NCBI RefSeq assembly: GCF_026340565.1
Contig: NZ_JAPEPB010000001.1
Location: 4,440,501-4,504,500 of the forward strand
DNA from: Kitasatospora sp. NBC_01287
GTDB taxonomy: Bacteria > Actinomycetota > Actinomycetes > Streptomycetales > Streptomycetaceae
Length of the DNA stretch: 64,000 nucleotides
Direction of reading: 5' to 3'
How positions within the stretch are numbered: the stretch's first letter is position 1; each line of letters begins with the position of its first letter. Of the stretch, positions 6,849 through 14,125 are shown in pieces. The notes under the pieces were generated by a model. It was not told the origin of the DNA and did not search any database. It saw only the letters and a program-made list of their open reading frames with translations. The translations under genes and the position numbers were made by a program.

Positions 6849-7826
6849 TCATCCGCCGTCCCACATCTGCCACCCCAGCTGGAACAGCGTCCGCGCGTCA
6901 TGCCTCTCCCGCAGCCGGGAGATCTGCGCGGCCACCGTCCGCTCACTCAGCCCGAGCCGGGTCGCGATCGCCCGCTGCGTCAACCCCCGGGCCAGCAGCG
7001 CCACCAGCGGACCGTCGGACTCCGCCGCGACCGGCTCCTCCCAGCGCACCCGCTCGGCCCGCGCCCAGTCCCGCTCGAAGCCCGCCACCAGGACACCGAC
7101 GAGGAACGGGTCCTCGATGAACGTCGCCGTCCCGGCCCCCTCGCTGCCGGGGACGACGGCGACCTCGCCGTCGAAGACCACCATGCGCCGGAAGTCCTCG
7201 CGCAGGATCCGCAGTCGGAACCCGATCCGGCTGACCTCGGTCGCGTAGTCCGTGATCACCGGATCGTGCCGGGCCTCGGGCTGGTACAGGACGCGCATCC
7301 GGACCCCTCGCGCGGTCAGCTCGCGGGCGGTCTCCTTGGCCTCCTCCGCGACCTCCGGGGTGCGCCGGACCTCTGGCTGTGCGGCCAGGATCTCCCGCTC
7401 GGCCTCGAGTCCCAACTGGTCCATGCGCTGCTGGATCTGCGCCAGGTCGTCGAGGTGCACGATCATGCCGCGCCCCGCCCGGGGAACCCGGTCGTAGGCC
7501 GCGGCCAGCTCCTCGAACACCGGCACCGGCTCGTCCGCGCGCGCCAGCAACTCGTGCCCCGCCACCCGCAGTCCGGCGCTGAGCCGAGCAACCGCCGCGC
7601 GCGGATTGACCACCGTCCAGAAGAGCGCGTCCTGCTGCTTCAGCACCAGACCCGCCACCCTCAACCGCTCGGCCACCTCACGGTCCCCGACCGTGAGATC
7701 ACTCAGCCGGAACAGCCCGCCCGCGCCCAGCAACCGCAGGTACAGCGCCCGCGCCCGCTCGTCCGGCACCACCGGCCCGACCGCCATCGCCTCCGCCATC
7801 GCCTCCGCCGCCTCCGGTGGCGTCAC
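6849..7826 (-). CDS. TrmB/LuxR-type sensor regulator, array copy 2
   Basis: A 325-residue paralog. The GTG at 7826 overlaps the stop of copy 1 as GTGA; ATGs at the MAEAMAVGP and MAVGP positions are alternatives, the latter matching the start of copy 3. The N-terminal 115 and C-terminal 85 residues almost equal those of copy 3. In the central part the conserved QPGG has become AAQPEVRRTPEV, followed by VLYQPEARHDPVITDYATEV and MVVFDGEVAVVPGSEG, so this sensor part is diverged. The ending reads QLGWQMWDGG. It sits in the middle of the cotranscribed array. Confidence 0.85.
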   Translation of the reverse strand: MTPPEAAEAMAEAMAVGPVVPDERARALYLRLLGAGGLFRLSDLTVGDREVAERLRVAGLVLKQQDALFWTVVNPRAAVARLSAGLRVAGHELLARADEPVPVFEELAAAYDRVPRAGRGMIVHLDDLAQIQQRMDQLGLEAEREILAAQPEVRRTPEVAEEAKETARELTARGVRMRVLYQPEARHDPVITDYATEVSRIGFRLRILREDFRRMVVFDGEVAVVPGSEGAGTATFIEDPFLVGVLVAGFERDWARAERVRWEEPVAAESDGPLVALLARGLTQRAIATRLGLSERTVAAQISRLRERHDARTLFQLGWQMWDGG

Positions 7827-8839
7827 GCCTGCCGCCCCTCACCCGCCGCCGAGCGCATCAGCCAACCGAGCTGGAAGAGCGTTTCGGCGTCGTACAGTTC
7901 GCGCAGCCGCGAGATGTGGCCGGCCACGGTGCGCTCGCTGAGCCCCAGGCGGGTGGCGATCATGCGCTGGGTGAGGCCCTGCGAGAGCAGCCGGCCGACC
8001 TGGGCGTGGACCGGCAGGCCGCCGGTGTCGGGGGTGGCGGCGCTCCACTGGACCGGCTCGGCGCGCTGCCAGTCGCGTTCGAACATGCCGACCAGGAAGG
8101 CGACCACCGCCGGGTCCTCGACGAGGGCGGCGCTGGCGTAGTCGGGACTGCTCGGGATCAGCACGGTGGCGCGATCGAAGATGATCATTCGCTTGAACGA
8201 CTCGCCGAGCACCCGGAAGCGGACGCCCAGTTCGGTGGCGGCGAGCACATAGGCGGTGGTCGGGCCGTCGGAGCGGGCGGCGGGCTCGTAGAGCGCGCGG
8301 ACGCCGCCGCCCCGGGCCAGGAAGGCGGCCGAGCGGCCGATCGCCTCCTCCGCCAGGTGGGGCGGCATCGGGCCACCGGGCTGGGCCGAGAGGATCTCCT
8401 CGCGGGCCTCCTCGTTCAGCCGGTCGAGCAGCAGCCGGATCTCCTCGGCGCTGTGCAGGTGCCGCACCTCGCCGGAGCGGTCCACCTTGCGCGGTGTCAG
8501 GTCGTACGCCTTGGTGAGGTCCTCCAGCAGGGCGGGCATCTCCTGGGCCTGGACCAGCAGCCGGGTGCCGGCCGATCGCAGCTCCTCGCTCAGCCGCCCG
8601 CCGACCGAGCGCGGGTTCACGGCGGTGTAGCCCGACTGATCGGGCTCGGCGGTCAGCAGGCCCAGGTCGAGCAGTTCCGCCACCGACTCCTGGTCGGCCG
8701 GGTCCGCCTCCTGCGACGCGAGCCGACCGCCGGCGCCGAGGATCGCCAGGTACAGCGTCCGGGCCGCCTCGCTGGGCACCGGCGGGCCGACCGCCTCGCC
8801 GCCACCGGTGCTCTCCGCCGATCCGTCCACCTCGGTCAT
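7823..8839 (-). CDS. TrmB/LuxR-type sensor regulator, array copy 1
   Basis: A 338-residue paralog, first regulator of the array in transcription order. Its ATG overlaps the stop of the histidine-rich gene as ATGA. N-terminal part SEAARTLYLAILGAGG; a YTAVNPRSVGGRLSEELRSA segment; sensor motif EILSAQPGGPMPPHL; ALYEPAARSDGPTTAYVLAA; then MIIFDRATVLIPSSPD. The C-terminal helix-turn-helix is MIATRLGLSERTVAGHISRL and the end TLFQLGWLMRSA. It resembles the distant copy at 10597-11682 in this last part (LFQLGWLMR), suggesting these two are older branches than copies 2 to 6. Confidence 0.85.
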   Translation of the reverse strand: MTEVDGSAESTGGGEAVGPPVPSEAARTLYLAILGAGGRLASQEADPADQESVAELLDLGLLTAEPDQSGYTAVNPRSVGGRLSEELRSAGTRLLVQAQEMPALLEDLTKAYDLTPRKVDRSGEVRHLHSAEEIRLLLDRLNEEAREEILSAQPGGPMPPHLAEEAIGRSAAFLARGGGVRALYEPAARSDGPTTAYVLAATELGVRFRVLGESFKRMIIFDRATVLIPSSPDYASAALVEDPAVVAFLVGMFERDWQRAEPVQWSAATPDTGGLPVHAQVGRLLSQGLTQRMIATRLGLSERTVAGHISRLRELYDAETLFQLGWLMRSAAGEGRQA

Positions 8840-9255
8840 CGCGTGCGCTCCCCCGGGTCATGGTCCGTCTGCTCGTGGCGCTGGTGCTGCTGCTCCTGCG
8901 CGTGCTGGTGCGCGTGCCGGTGCTCTTTCGCGGACGCGTGGTCGTCCGCGGGCGTGTGGTCGTGCGCGGGCGTGTGGTCGTGCGGCCCGGCCGCGCCGCG
9001 GACCGCGCGGGCGAAATGAAAGAGGGCCTGAACGCCGGACCGGTTCCCCGCGCGGTCGGGATCCTCGGCGGCGGGGCGCGCGGCGGGGCGGCGCGCGGCC
9101 AAGGGGCGGCGGCGGTCACCGCTGGCGCGGGACACCTGGCAGGCGCGGCAGGCGCGCGGGGCGCGGCAGGCGCGGGCGGCACGCGAGGCCTGGCAGGCGG
9201 CGTCGGCGCTCGGCGCCGGCACGGCACCCCGCAGTTGCGCCGTGGCGTGGGCCAC
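8836..9255 (-). CDS. histidine-rich protein leading the regulator array
   Basis: A 139-residue protein starting with GTG at 9255 after a G-rich sequence. Third codon positions are almost all G or C along the whole frame, which supports real coding. Residues 15-45 contain an Arg/Ala/Cys-rich repeat (ACRAPRACRACQ). About residues 75-88 have LFHFARAVRGAAGP, and the last 50 residues are histidine-rich with HDHTPAHDHTPADDH and KEHRHAHQHAQEQQHQRH, a likely metal-binding or low-complexity tail. No signal peptide. The stop overlaps the start of array copy 1 (ATGA), so both should be translated together. I recognise no family; a metal-binding partner or accessory of the regulators is only a guess. Confidence 0.6.
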   Translation of the reverse strand: MAHATAQLRGAVPAPSADAACQASRAARACRAPRACRACQVSRASGDRRRPLAARRPAARPAAEDPDRAGNRSGVQALFHFARAVRGAAGPHDHTPAHDHTPADDHASAKEHRHAHQHAQEQQHQRHEQTDHDPGERTR

Positions 9256-9283
9256 CCCGTCCCCCCTGCACGCTGGACCGGCA

Positions 9284-9299
9284 GCGGTCGAACGACCGC
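9284..9299. promoter_or_regulatory. palindrome before the regulator array
   Basis: GCGGTCG-AA-CGACCGC is a 7-bp inverted repeat with a 2-base centre, 29 bases before the start of the first gene of the array operon. The position suits an operator for autoregulation. The stand-alone regulator at 10597-11682 has a different palindrome at nearly the same distance from its start. No shared sequence beyond the G/C ends is evident. Confidence 0.4.
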
Positions 9300-9966
9300 A
9301 TGGTCCGCATCATCTCATCAGGGTGGGGGTGGCACCGTCCCGGGTGTCGAAACCGGGGTAGCCGAAAGGGCCCGGGGACCGAGGACCTGGACTGCCCGCC
9401 CCCGTGCGGGCGCGGTCCAGGTGGTCCGCGGGCAGCGGATCCGGCCCGGAGCCAGGGACGCGCAGTCTCCTGCGCTCCGGGCGGATCCACTTCCATGACG
9501 CCAAATCCAAGGTGCTTCCAGCGAGGCGGAGCAGCAACGCCTCGCTGGTACCGGGCCCGGCCGCCATCACCACATATGGCTGACCACCCGGCGCCCGTCG
9601 GTTCTCCGCGCAGATACCTCTGCCCCTGTGCGAAGAGGACGGACGAGTCACCACCGACGGGCTGCGGTGCCCGGGCGGCTTGGCGTACTCACAGCCTCAC
9701 AGCGCGCGCCCGTACGGACAAGGTTGTTCCACCTTCAAGTTCCCGCAACTGCACGAACGTGCAGAATCGCGCCGCGGGAGTCCGTTCGCACACCCCCTGA
9801 GCTGGGACGATGAGAGAACGTTCGGTCTCGCGTGGCACTGGGCCGGGCGCCGCTCGCGGTCGCCGCGAGGGCATGCCGAAGGCCGCGGTCCGCCTTCGGC
9901 GACCCCGCGGCGACGGCCCGTCGGGCCGGTACCGATCCGATGTCCGGGCCTGTCCACCAAGCCCTG
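9300..9966. other. long intergenic stretch with a strong hairpin
   Basis: No gene with convincing codon bias is visible on either strand. The stretch holds one strong hairpin (9518-9548: arms CCAGCGAGGCG and CGCCTCGCTGG, 9-base loop), not followed by a T run, and a palindrome CTGCACG-AA-CGTGCAG at 9749-9764. A near copy of the latter, CTGCGTGATCGTGCAG, occurs at 10512-10527 on the other side of the DsrE-like gene. The rest shows nothing I can interpret; it may be remains of deleted genes. Confidence 0.45.
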
Positions 9967-10299
9967 CTAGTGCATCGCGACGCGCCCGTTCGAGCCGCGC
10001 ACCGCGCCGTCCAGGGCTTCGGCGCCCTTCACTCTGACGTAGGGCGAGAGTCTGGTGGCCGCCAGCGCGCGATGGGTCAGGGAGTGGTCGTCGGCCCAGA
10101 CCTCGGAGCCCAGCTCGACCAGCCGGGCGAGTTCGGGAACGCCGTCCGAGACGGCGGCGAAGACGCCGTCCTCGACCAGGTAGAGGATCACCCGGTCGCC
10201 GGACTCGGCCAGCGACACGGCCTCCCGCAGGAAGCCGTCGGCCCCGGGCTTGCCCCAGACCGCCTTGCTCTCAACCAGTACGTGCGAACGTCCGGCCAT
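9967..10299 (-). CDS. DsrE/DsrF-like small protein
   Basis: A 110-residue protein. The ATG at 10299 is preceded by GGGGAGGAG at eight bases. The sequence fits the DsrE-like fold: SHVLVESKAVWGKPGADGF, then AVSLAESGDRVILYLVEDGV (about 25-45), FAAVSDGVPELARLVELGSE and a C-terminal segment VRVKGAEALDG. Many DsrE-family members take part in sulfur transfer through a cysteine, but this protein has no cysteine, so a sulfurtransferase role is unlikely and a structural or regulatory role more probable. It lies alone between the two regulator clusters and is flanked by two similar palindromes. Confidence 0.6.
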   Translation of the reverse strand: MAGRSHVLVESKAVWGKPGADGFLREAVSLAESGDRVILYLVEDGVFAAVSDGVPELARLVELGSEVWADDHSLTHRALAATRLSPYVRVKGAEALDGAVRGSNGRVAMH

Positions 10300-10379
10300 C
10301 GTGTGCTCCTCCCCGTCCTGCCACCGCGGGGAGGCCAACTCCGCACACCAGCGCGCGGAGCCCCGATTCGCCACCCCGG

Positions 10380-10406
10380 CAGATCTCTGATCGCCCATCA
10401 GATCTG
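10380..10406. promoter_or_regulatory. inverted repeat upstream of the DsrE-like gene
   Basis: CAGATCT and AGATCTG are perfect 7-bp arms separated by 13 bases, about 80 bases before the DsrE-like start. They could be an operator or the base of a hairpin in a leader. The rest of 10300-10596 shows only the CTGCGTGATCGTGCAG site at 10512-10527. Confidence 0.35.
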
Positions 10407-10596
10407 CTTGCCGGATCATGACTTGAGCAGATTCAGGCCATGGTCCGAAACATCAGGCTGACTCAGTGTGCGGGCAGGCGACAAGGCACCGGCCGGTGCG
10501 CGTTCTCGCAGCTGCGTGATCGTGCAGTTGGATCGCGCTTCCCGACCGGCGCCGCGGGACTCGTGCGTCCCGCTCTGCCCGGTCACCCCAGCCCGC

Positions 10597-11682
10597 TCAT
10601 CCCTCCTCGGCCGCCCCTGCCCGGCCGCCCCGTCCCGCTCGGCCCCCGGCCGCCCCCGGCGCCGCCGACCGGACCGCCGCCGGCCCGGCCTCGTCCGGGC
10701 GGCCCTCCCCCGCGCCGCGCATCAGCCAGCCGAGCTGGAACAGCGTCTGCGCCTCGTAGTCCTGGCGCAGCCGGGCGATGTGCGCGGCCACGGTGCGCTC
10801 GCTCAGGCCCAGCCGGGCCGCGATCCCGCGTCGGCTCAGTCCGCCGGCCAGCAGCCGGGCGATCCGGTCGGCGACCGCGCCGCTGTCCGCGACGGCGTGC
10901 GCCGAACCCCAGGCCACCCGCTGGGCCCGCTGCCAGTCCCGCTCGAAGAGCTCCACCAGCAGCTCCACCGCCGTGGGGTCCGCGACGAACGCGGCACTGC
11001 CCATGTCGACCGAGGCCGGGATCACCGCCACCGCCCGGTCGAAGATCAGCATCCGCTGGAAGTCCTCGTCCAGCACCCGGATCCGCGCCCCGTACGGGGT
11101 GACGGCGGCGGCGTACGCGGTGGTCGCCGGGTCGACGCGGGCCACCGGTTGGTAGAGCGTGCGCATCATGCCGCCGGCTCGCAGGAACGGCACGTCCTGG
11201 GCCATCGCCCAGGCCAGGTGGTCCGGCGCGCGGTCGCCGCCGGGCTGCGCGGTGAGGATCTCGGCCTCGGTGTCGGCGACCAGTTGGGCGATCCGGTGCC
11301 GGATGCTGTCCCGGTCCTGGACCGTCTCCACCACGCCGGTGCGGTCGATCCGGCGCGGCGCGCTGTCGTAGGCCTGGGCCAGTTCGTCCAGCAGCGCGGG
11401 CAGTTCGTCGGCCTGCCGCAGCAGACCGACCGCACGCCCGCGCAACTGGTGGGTGGTCCGGCCCAGGAAGGCGCGCGGGCTCACCGCGGAGTAGAAGGCG
11501 CCACCGGGCAGGCCGCGGAGCAGGCCGATCTCCAGCAGCCGGCCCAGCGCGTCGGCGTCGGCGGTGGGCACCTCGGCGGACTTCACCCAGCCGCCGTCGG
11601 CCACCACCGCCAGATACAGCGCGCGGGCGGCGGGGTCGAGCGCAAGGTCGACCGACAGGCAACCGGGCCGTGCCCGCGACAT
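10597..11682 (-). CDS. TrmB/LuxR-type sensor regulator, second stand-alone paralog
   Basis: A 361-residue paralog of the array proteins. The ATG at 11682 has GAGGGGGAG seven to eight bases upstream; a longer open frame runs to 11844 but enters the repeat region and lacks a ribosome site. N-terminal LDPAARALYLAVVADGG, a FYSAVSPRAFLGRTTHQL segment, the sensor motif EILTAQPGGDRAPDHL, TLYQPVARVDPATTAYAAAV, LIFDRAVAVIPASVD, then the helix-turn-helix GIAARLGLSERTVAAHIARL. The protein ends in a 35-residue Ala/Gly/Arg-rich tail after LFQLGWLMRGAGEG that no other copy has. It lies downstream of a transporter gene on the same strand, from which it is separated by 15-bp repeats. Confidence 0.85.
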   Translation of the reverse strand: MSRARPGCLSVDLALDPAARALYLAVVADGGWVKSAEVPTADADALGRLLEIGLLRGLPGGAFYSAVSPRAFLGRTTHQLRGRAVGLLRQADELPALLDELAQAYDSAPRRIDRTGVVETVQDRDSIRHRIAQLVADTEAEILTAQPGGDRAPDHLAWAMAQDVPFLRAGGMMRTLYQPVARVDPATTAYAAAVTPYGARIRVLDEDFQRMLIFDRAVAVIPASVDMGSAAFVADPTAVELLVELFERDWQRAQRVAWGSAHAVADSGAVADRIARLLAGGLSRRGIAARLGLSERTVAAHIARLRQDYEAQTLFQLGWLMRGAGEGRPDEAGPAAVRSAAPGAAGGRAGRGGRAGAAEEG

Positions 11683-11711
11683 CGGAACCACTCCCCCTCG
11701 GGTCGCCCCCC

Positions 11712-11727
11712 GACGCACCGTTGCGTC
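11712..11727. promoter_or_regulatory. palindrome before the second stand-alone regulator
   Basis: GACGCA-CCGT-TGCGTC, 30 bases upstream of the ATG at 11682. Its distance to the start nearly equals that of the palindrome before the array operon (29 bases), although the sequences differ. It is a candidate operator for autoregulation. Confidence 0.4.
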
Positions 11728-11820
11728 ACCGGAAGTTGACTGTCCGCCGCCATCCTGCCAGTCGGGCCCGGCGGACGCGAGGGGGTGCGGCCGGGTCCGC
11801 GCGTGGTCCACGGCGTGGCA

Positions 11821-11973
11821 CCCGTTCACCCCACACCCGTTCAACGCACCGCACGCGGCACCCGTTCACCCCGCACCCGTTCACGCGGCACCCGTTCACG
11901 CGGCACCCGTTCACCCCAGACCCGTTCACCCCAGACCCGTTCACGCCAGACCCGTTCACGCCAGACCCGTTCA
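11821..11973. repeat. ten copies of a 15-bp tandem repeat
   Basis: The core CCCGTTCA recurs at 11821, 11836, 11861, 11876, 11891, 11906, 11921, 11936, 11951 and 11966. The period is 15 bp except for one 25-bp step between copies two and three. On the minus strand the unit is TGAACGGGTSYGGSG-like, and the first TGA is the stop codon of the transporter gene at 11971-11973, so every further unit repeats an in-frame stop. Variants (GCGGCA, CCCAGA, GCCAGA between cores) come in neighbouring groups, as expected of slippage or unequal crossing over. It is too short and lacks spacers for a CRISPR. Confidence 0.85.
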
Positions 11974-13152
11974 CGCCGCCCGCAGCAGCCGCCCGCCGGC
12001 CAGCGCCGCCACGGTCCGCACACCGGCCACCGCCCAGGCGGTCACCAGCAGCGCGTACAGCCCGACCGCCAGCCAGCCGAAGCCCGTGAAGCCGGTGTGC
12101 CGGGCCAGGCCCGCGGCGCCGGTCACGCAGGTGCCGACCGGGAAGGTGAAGGCCCACCAGGTCATCGCGAACGGCATCCGCTCCCGGCGCAGCGCGCGCA
12201 GGTTGGCGGCGCCCGCGATCAGCAGCCAGAGCAGCGCGAAGCCGATCACCGCCACCCCGTAGAGCACCGCGAAGCCGGCCGCGGCGGCGGCCAGCCGCGG
12301 CGCCACCGGGTGGGCGGCGTCGGCCAGGTTGCCGACGGCGGTGGTGGACTGGCCCAGCGGGCCGAGCACCAGGAAGAGCGAGGGGGTCAGCATCACCGGC
12401 AGCCTGCTGTGCGCCAAGCCGGCGAAGACCACGGGCAGCAGCACCAGCACGGCCAGCAGGCTCGCCCCGAAGAGCGCGTAGCAGCCGTAGAAGAGCCCCG
12501 GGCGCAGCGCCGCCGGCAGGTGCGGCAGCAGCACCGGGCCGAGCGCGGCGGACACCATCGGCGCGACCACCGGCAGCAGCCAGGTCGGGTTGGCGCGCAG
12601 CGCGGAGAGGTCGTGCCGGGTGACCATCAGGTACGGGATCCCGGCGGCCACCAGGACGGCGTAGAGGGTGCCCAGCGTCCAGAGCAGCACGTCCGCGGCC
12701 ACGGCGGGTCCGGTACCGAGCAGCGGTCCACCGATCACCAGCGTGCCGTAGCCGACCGCCAGCAGCGCCATCGGCGGGCAGCCGTAGAAGACGGCGGTGG
12801 CCGGGTTCTCCAGCAACTGCTCGCGGGCGGCCGCGCGGTGCCGGGTCAGGTGCGCCAGTCGGGCGGCCACCAGCACCAGCAGGCCGGTCAGTCCCAGCGC
12901 CCAGACCGCCTGGGCGAAGAGCAGCTGCCCGGGCACCCGGTGGGGCAGCGCGAAGGCACCGTTGGCGGTGATCGCGGTGCCCATCACGGCGGCGTACCAG
13001 TTCGGCCCGAGCTGCCCGAGATCCCAACGGGGACGGGCGGGCGCGGCGGCGCCGGGGCCGGGAGCGGTGGCGCCGGGGCCGGGAGCCGTGGGGCCGGGGC
13101 CGGCGGCGGCGCTGCTGGGGCCGGGAGGGGTGGGGGCGGTGAGGGTGGCCAT
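11971..13152 (-). CDS. TDT/TehA-type membrane transporter
   Basis: A 393-residue membrane protein of the tellurite-resistance/dicarboxylate transporter (TDT, SLAC1-like) family. A Pro/Gly/Ala-rich head of about 40 residues with GPGATAPGPG repeats precedes the family start WDLGQLGPNWYAAVMGTAI. About ten hydrophobic segments follow, including LFAQAVWALGLTGLLVLVAA and VFYGCPPMALLAVGYGTLVI, ending LAGGRLLRAA. The ATG at 13152 follows GGAGGG; the open frame continues upstream over the divergent LysR gene but has no start signal there. Such proteins export anions such as sulfite, malate or tellurite-related compounds; the substrate here is open. The divergent LysR regulator 70 bases away is the likely controller. 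Confidence 0.8.
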   Translation of the reverse strand: MATLTAPTPPGPSSAAAGPGPTAPGPGATAPGPGAAAPARPRWDLGQLGPNWYAAVMGTAITANGAFALPHRVPGQLLFAQAVWALGLTGLLVLVAARLAHLTRHRAAAREQLLENPATAVFYGCPPMALLAVGYGTLVIGGPLLGTGPAVAADVLLWTLGTLYAVLVAAGIPYLMVTRHDLSALRANPTWLLPVVAPMVSAALGPVLLPHLPAALRPGLFYGCYALFGASLLAVLVLLPVVFAGLAHSRLPVMLTPSLFLVLGPLGQSTTAVGNLADAAHPVAPRLAAAAAGFAVLYGVAVIGFALLWLLIAGAANLRALRRERMPFAMTWWAFTFPVGTCVTGAAGLARHTGFTGFGWLAVGLYALLVTAWAVAGVRTVAALAGGRLLRAA

Positions 13153-13200
13153 GTGCCCACCCTCCGCCGCGCCCGAGCCCGCCGGTAGCCGCCCGCGATC

Positions 13201-13212
13201 TATGAGGGCATA
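13201..13212. promoter_or_regulatory. candidate LysR operator
   Basis: TATGAGGGCATA, a TAT-N6-ATA dyad, lies in the 70-bp gap between the divergent transporter and LysR genes. LysR proteins often bind T-N11-A type dyads in such gaps; this one fits closely (ten bases between the outer T and A). The LysR start lies 11 bases after it without a good ribosome site. Confidence 0.4.
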
Positions 13213-13222
13213 ACCTGGGCCT

Positions 13223-14125
13223 ATGGCTCTCTCCCCCCGGGTGCCCGAGCTCAGCGCCCTGGAACTGCTGCTCGCGGTCGACCGCCACGGCAGCGTCGGC
13301 CGCGCCGCCGCCGAGCTGGGCATCAGCCAGCCGGCCGCCAGCGCCCGGATCAAGGGCATGGAGCGGCAGCTCGGCGTCCCCCTGCTCGACCGCTCCCCGC
13401 GCGGCTCCCGGCCCACTCCGGCCGGCCTGCTGGTGGTCGGCTGGGCCCGCCGGGTGGTCGAGGCCGCCGAGGCGCTGGACGCGGGGATCGACGCGCTGCG
13501 CGGGCGCCGCGACGCCCGGCTGCGGGTGGTGGCCAGCCTGACCGTCGCCGAGTACCTGATGCCGGGCTGGCTGCTCGCGCTGGCCGCCGCCCGCCCCGAG
13601 ACCGCGGTCACCCTGCGCACCGCCAACTCCGCCGCGGTGGCCGAGCAGCTGCTGGCCGGCGAGGCGGACCTCGGCTTCGTGGAGGGCTCCCGCGCCCCGG
13701 CCGGGCTGGCCGGCGCGGTGGTCGCCACCGACCGGCTGGTGCTGGTGGTGGCCCCGACCCACCCGTGGGCCAGGCGCCGCGCCCCTGTCACCGCCGCCGA
13801 GCTGGCCGCCACCCCGCTGGTGCTGCGCGAGCCGGGCTCCGGCACCCGCGAGGTGCTGGACCGCGCGCTCGCCGCCGCCGGGGTGACCGCCACCCCGCTG
13901 CTGGAGCTGGCCTCCAGCACCGCGCTGAAGGCCGCCGCGATGAGCGGCGCGGGCCCGGTCTGCCTGAGCGAGCTGGCGGTGGCCGACGAGCTGGCCGCCC
14001 GGCGGCTGGTCGAGGTCCCGCTGACCGCGCTGGACCTGCGCCGCCCGCTGCGCGCCGTCTGGCCGGCCGGCACCCGCCCGGTCGGCCCGGCGCGGGACCT
14101 GCTGGCCTTTACCAAGAAAAACTGA
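13223..14125 (+). CDS. LysR-family transcriptional regulator
   Basis: A 300-residue LysR-type regulator. The helix-turn-helix spans about residues 9-67 (LSALELLLAVDRHGSVGRAA, then LGISQPAASARIKGMERQLG and LLDRSPRGSRPTPAG). The C-terminal two-lobed effector part follows, with LRVVASLTVAEYLMPGWLL and LRTANSAAVAEQLLAGEADL. It is divergent from the TDT transporter, a standard arrangement in which the regulator controls its neighbour. The start at 13223 has no ribosome site and may be leaderless. The stop overlaps the HAIR-like element before clpB. Confidence 0.85.
   Translation: MALSPRVPELSALELLLAVDRHGSVGRAAAELGISQPAASARIKGMERQLGVPLLDRSPRGSRPTPAGLLVVGWARRVVEAAEALDAGIDALRGRRDARLRVVASLTVAEYLMPGWLLALAAARPETAVTLRTANSAAVAEQLLAGEADLGFVEGSRAPAGLAGAVVATDRLVLVVAPTHPWARRRAPVTAAELAATPLVLREPGSGTREVLDRALAAAGVTATPLLELASSTALKAAAMSGAGPVCLSELAVADELAARRLVEVPLTALDLRRPLRAVWPAGTRPVGPARDLLAFTKKN

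Noticed and set aside
8860..9498. Plus-strand frame over the histidine-rich gene
   Set aside because: Codon third positions favour the minus strand; the plus-strand product is an Arg/Gly/Val low-complexity sequence without a start signal.
11821..11973. CRISPR array
   Set aside because: The repeats are 15 bp, directly adjacent and without unique spacers; there are no cas genes.
1..11973. Prophage or integrative element
   Set aside because: No integrase, transposase, attachment-site repeat or phage structural gene is visible; only the AT-richer patch at 310-2159 hints at transfer.
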